From contig JAEXNS010000158.1 in the NCBI GenBank assembly GCA_023439605.1, positions 1-6,706 on the forward strand: a stretch of DNA of 6,706 nucleotides. The letters run 5' to 3'. Position numbers and translations under genes: made by a program. The notes beneath the pieces were generated by a model. The model made no database searches and was not told the DNA's origin. It saw only the letters and a list, made by a program, of their open reading frames with translations. This document shows, one piece after another, positions 4,862-6,706 of this stretch (its first letter is position 1; every line of letters begins with the position of its first letter). The DNA is from Bacillota bacterium. GTDB lineage: Bacteria; Bacillota; Clostridia; Oscillospirales; Ruminococcaceae.

Positions 4862-6040
4862 TTATTTTAGTTTTATATAATATGTGAGTTCTTTATCTTT
4901 GAAAATATCAGGATTTATAATTGAAGCAAGATCACTAGCAATAATATCTGTTTGATCAATACCTAACCAATACAAATCAGAAAATTGATAAACACCACCA
5001 TTTTGATATGCTTCACATTCTTTAATTTGTGGAAATGCTTCTTCTATTGCAGTTAATCCATCACAATATTCAGGTGTTGCACTATATATTATAACATCTG
5101 CATCCTGAACACGACTAAATAAATCTTCTGCTGTTATGGTATCCTCATTTACATCTGAAAAAACATTGATACCACCCATTTCTTGTATCATTGAACCAAC
5201 CCAAGAATCATCGTTAGTAGCATATCCCAAACCATCAAACATACTAAATAAAGCAACTTTCTTGCCTTTAACACCTTCAAGCTTCTCTTTTATATTATCA
5301 ACTGTTTTTTTAGTGTTTGACATATACTCAATTGCATCATCCTCAGCATTATAAAACGAAAGAACAAACTTCATCCATTCCATACGAGCGAGATAATTTT
5401 TTTCTAGATATTCATTATCAACTGCATAATTAATACCTAATTCTTCGAGTTTTGCAATAGCATCTTGTTGACCATACTCTCCTGTATACAAAAACACTAT
5501 GTCTGGTTTAAGTGCTTGAATTTGCTCATAATCAGGTTGTCCCATCTCTCCACCAACACTTATAATCTTTCCACTGTCCATACGTGATGTAATTTTGTCT
5601 AATCCTTTCAAAGAAGCTCTATCAACATTTACAGCACCAACAGCGTCCCAAATATCATCATTATCAGCAACTCTCAACATAGAAAGCTGAGTAGCTGATA
5701 AAAACACAGCATTTTCTATCGGTGTTGTTATAACTATACTATCCTTATATTCATCTGGAATTTTACCAAGTGATTTTGGAACAAGAATAAGTTCTCTGTC
5801 TTCTCCATCTGTCACTTTTTTAATTCCATTTTCCAATAATTCGATTTTAAAGTTTTTTGAATAGTCGACTGAGATTTCTGTTGACTTAGAAACATTTTCA
5901 GTATCAACTTTAGAAGTTGTATCATTTGATGTTATACTTGTTGATTCCTCCTTAGACTTTGTATCATTGTTTGAACAAGCTGTTAAAAAGCTTGCAACAA
6001 TAGCTACACCAAGTAGCAATGATAATAATTTTTTCCTCAT
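4862..6040 (-). CDS. Iron-complex/cobamide ABC transporter substrate-binding lipoprotein
   Basis: A 392-residue extracellular lipoprotein that would deliver a metal chelate (ferric siderophore, heme or cobamide) to a FecCD/BtuC-type permease. Seen: signal peptide 1-21 with lipobox LTAC and lipid-anchored Cys22; a Ser/Thr/Lys/Glu-rich linker (about 23-58); and a Fe/B12 periplasmic-binding fold from about 108. The first lobe includes AVFLSATQLSMLRV (111-124) and MGQPDYEQIQALKPDIVFLY (166-185), the latter the typical [N/D]xExIxxLxPDLV segment. A connecting helix region spans about 211-255, and the second lobe runs from KKVALFSMFD (260-269) to the C-terminus. There are Trp and Tyr residues in the probable cleft (W280, Y357, W358). 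It is slightly longer than the common 300-340 residues because of the linker and N-terminal region. AAGGAG lies 7 nt before ATG 6040. It follows the ABC ATPase reading frames by 109 nt on the same strand, which supports the transport role. The ligand cannot be decided from the sequence. Confidence 0.88.
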   Translation of the reverse strand: MRKKLLSLLLGVAIVASFLTACSNNDTKSKEESTSITSNDTTSKVDTENVSKSTEISVDYSKNFKIELLENGIKKVTDGEDRELILVPKSLGKIPDEYKDSIVITTPIENAVFLSATQLSMLRVADNDDIWDAVGAVNVDRASLKGLDKITSRMDSGKIISVGGEMGQPDYEQIQALKPDIVFLYTGEYGQQDAIAKLEELGINYAVDNEYLEKNYLARMEWMKFVLSFYNAEDDAIEYMSNTKKTVDNIKEKLEGVKGKKVALFSMFDGLGYATNDDSWVGSMIQEMGGINVFSDVNEDTITAEDLFSRVQDADVIIYSATPEYCDGLTAIEEAFPQIKECEAYQNGGVYQFSDLYWLGIDQTDIIASDLASIINPDIFKDKELTYYIKLK

Positions 6041-6149
6041 TTTAGTTCTCCTTTGAGTTAATATATTCTAAATACCTATTGCAAATCGCTAATGGCAATT
6101 AGTTTAATTTTAACAAGATTATACTATTTAATTTAAATATTTTTTATAA

Positions 6150-6605
6150 TCATCCAGCTTCGCAACATAAATCATTATTTTCTAAAATCTTATTAACGTA
6201 TTTTAATAGTGAACATATTCCGTCACAAAAAATAATCTTTTCACTATTTTCTCCATAAAGTTCATAACATGTGCTCTTATCTCTAAATGAAAGAACAGGT
6301 TTATTTATTGCCAATGCATAGTTTAAAATTTTTACATTCCCTTTATTACCACTACCAATTGGAAAACCTGTATCAATTACACATTTTGCAGATTTCATCA
6401 ACCAAATAGCTTTTTTAGCTTTTTCGTCACAAATAGGTTCAAATGGTATCTCTGTTATAACTTCCCTACATATTATTTCTGCCACCTGAAAATCAGTGTC
6501 ATTTTCATGTAAAACTCCTGCATTAATCCCATATCCATTTCGTGACAATGCACGGTATATATTTATTCCTGTAGAGTTTCCTCCTGTCACAAAAATATCC
6601 GCCAT
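6150..6605 (-). CDS. C-terminal accessory domain of a BtuD/FecE-type ABC ATPase, in a separate frame
   Basis: 151 codons from ATG 6605. Seen: ADIFVTGGNSTGINIYRAL (2-20) is a Rossmann-like first strand with a GG loop, followed by GVLHENDTDFQVAE (30-43), then EVITEIPFEPI (48-58) and CVIDTGFPIGSGNKGNVKIL (75-94). This order (GGG loop, GVLxxxDxDxxVA, PFxPIS, DVVIxxxxPxGxxNxxNL) is the extra domain found after the nucleotide-binding domain in cobamide/iron-type ABC ATPases of anaerobes. The end is unusually Cys-containing (CDGIC, NDLCCEAG). There is no ribosome site before ATG 6605, and this frame has stop codons just upstream. The ATPase frame ends 19 nt inside this one. It is therefore probably the severed tail of a single ATPase (frameshift by one base near 6605). 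A separately translated, coupled polypeptide remains possible. Walker motifs are not in the window. Confidence 0.7.
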   Translation of the reverse strand: MADIFVTGGNSTGINIYRALSRNGYGINAGVLHENDTDFQVAEIICREVITEIPFEPICDEKAKKAIWLMKSAKCVIDTGFPIGSGNKGNVKILNYALAINKPVLSFRDKSTCYELYGENSEKIIFCDGICSLLKYVNKILENNDLCCEAG

Positions 6606-6706
6606 TGAATTTCAACAAACTCAACTGATCCTAAAAGCTCATTATATTTTGCACCAGAAATTCCATAAAGCTTTTGTATACATCCATTTTTAACTATATC
6701 TTCAGG
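6587..6706 (-). CDS. ABC transporter ATP-binding protein, C-terminal fragment (5'-partial)
   Basis: The last 39 codons of a gene that begins beyond the window, ending at TGA 6589-6587. Seen: PEDIVKNGCIQKLYGISGAK, then YNELLGSVEF. This is the usual end of FecE/BtuD-like ATPases (..GxPEDIxxxxxIxxxYGI). Known: in homologues with the accessory domain the chain continues straight into a TGG-containing Rossmann-like unit. Here the frame instead reads QWRIFL-stop across the start of that unit. Adding one A to give CAA ATG GCG would restore one continuous protein with the next feature. The gene would be the energy-supplying subunit of the uptake system to which the lipoprotein downstream belongs. Confidence 0.7.
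   Translation of the reverse strand, partial: PEDIVKNGCIQKLYGISGAKYNELLGSVEFVEIQWRIFL

Noticed and set aside
5136..5354. Plus-strand frame of 72 codons
   Set aside because: It is a shadow of the substrate-binding lipoprotein gene.
6079..6123. Fur-like box or promoter upstream of the lipoprotein gene (ATTGC...GCAAT dyad at 6079-6099; TATAAT at 6123-6118)
   Set aside because: The dyad matches at only five bases per arm and does not fit a Fur consensus. The -10 has no -35 at proper spacing. The 6041-6149 gap otherwise shows only AT-rich sequence and the ribosome site.
6496..6693. Plus-strand frame of 65 codons
   Set aside because: It is antisense to the ATPase and accessory-domain frames and has no ribosome site.
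1..6706. CRISPR array, tRNA or rRNA genes, full insertion sequence
   Set aside because: No regularly spaced repeats, cloverleaf, rRNA motif or transposase frame was seen.

Overview
The window is AT-rich throughout, with TAA/TGA/TAG stops, strong AGGAGG-type ribosome binding sites and sigma-A-like promoters. Its protein families (oxygen-sensing MBL/diiron protein, DUF3795, YolD-like protein, Fe/B12 ABC uptake) fit an anaerobic low-GC Firmicute, most likely a member of the Clostridia. I cannot name the species. Every supported gene lies on the minus strand, so transcription runs from high to low coordinates. The plus-strand open frames are shadows.

Reading in the direction of transcription: at 6706-4862 is the 3' part of an iron/cobamide ABC uptake operon. 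It holds the tail of the ATPase, its C-terminal accessory domain in a shifted frame, and a substrate-binding lipoprotein that ends in a good terminator (4818-4858). At 4820-4013 is a two-gene operon, a cysteine-rich DUF3795 protein and a VOC (glyoxalase-fold) protein with an 11-base overlap. Its promoter is embedded in a perfect 22-bp inverted repeat. At 3954-3566 is a decayed YolD-like gene with no start, an in-frame stop and a frameshift, but its downstream hairpin is intact. At 3505-2733 a near-consensus promoter drives a four-helix membrane protein and a small XRE-type repressor whose start overlaps the preceding stop by 8 bases.

Next comes a 132-nt inverted-repeat-bounded, GC-rich, highly folded element (2579-2710), directly before a flavodoxin-like gene (2562-2086) with its own terminator. 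The last gene (1949 to beyond position 1) encodes a large modular protein: an ODP-type metallo-beta-lactamase/diiron domain, a GGDEF-like domain that has lost its active-site signature, and a receiver-like domain whose phosphoacceptor Asp is Glu. It is cut by the window edge.

The points most worth attention are the ODP/pseudo-GGDEF/pseudo-receiver protein beside a flavodoxin, and the unidentified folded element in front of that flavodoxin. The 22-bp operator-like palindrome comes next. Two genes are broken by frameshifts that could each be explained by loss of a single A, so sequencing error should be excluded before calling them pseudogenes.
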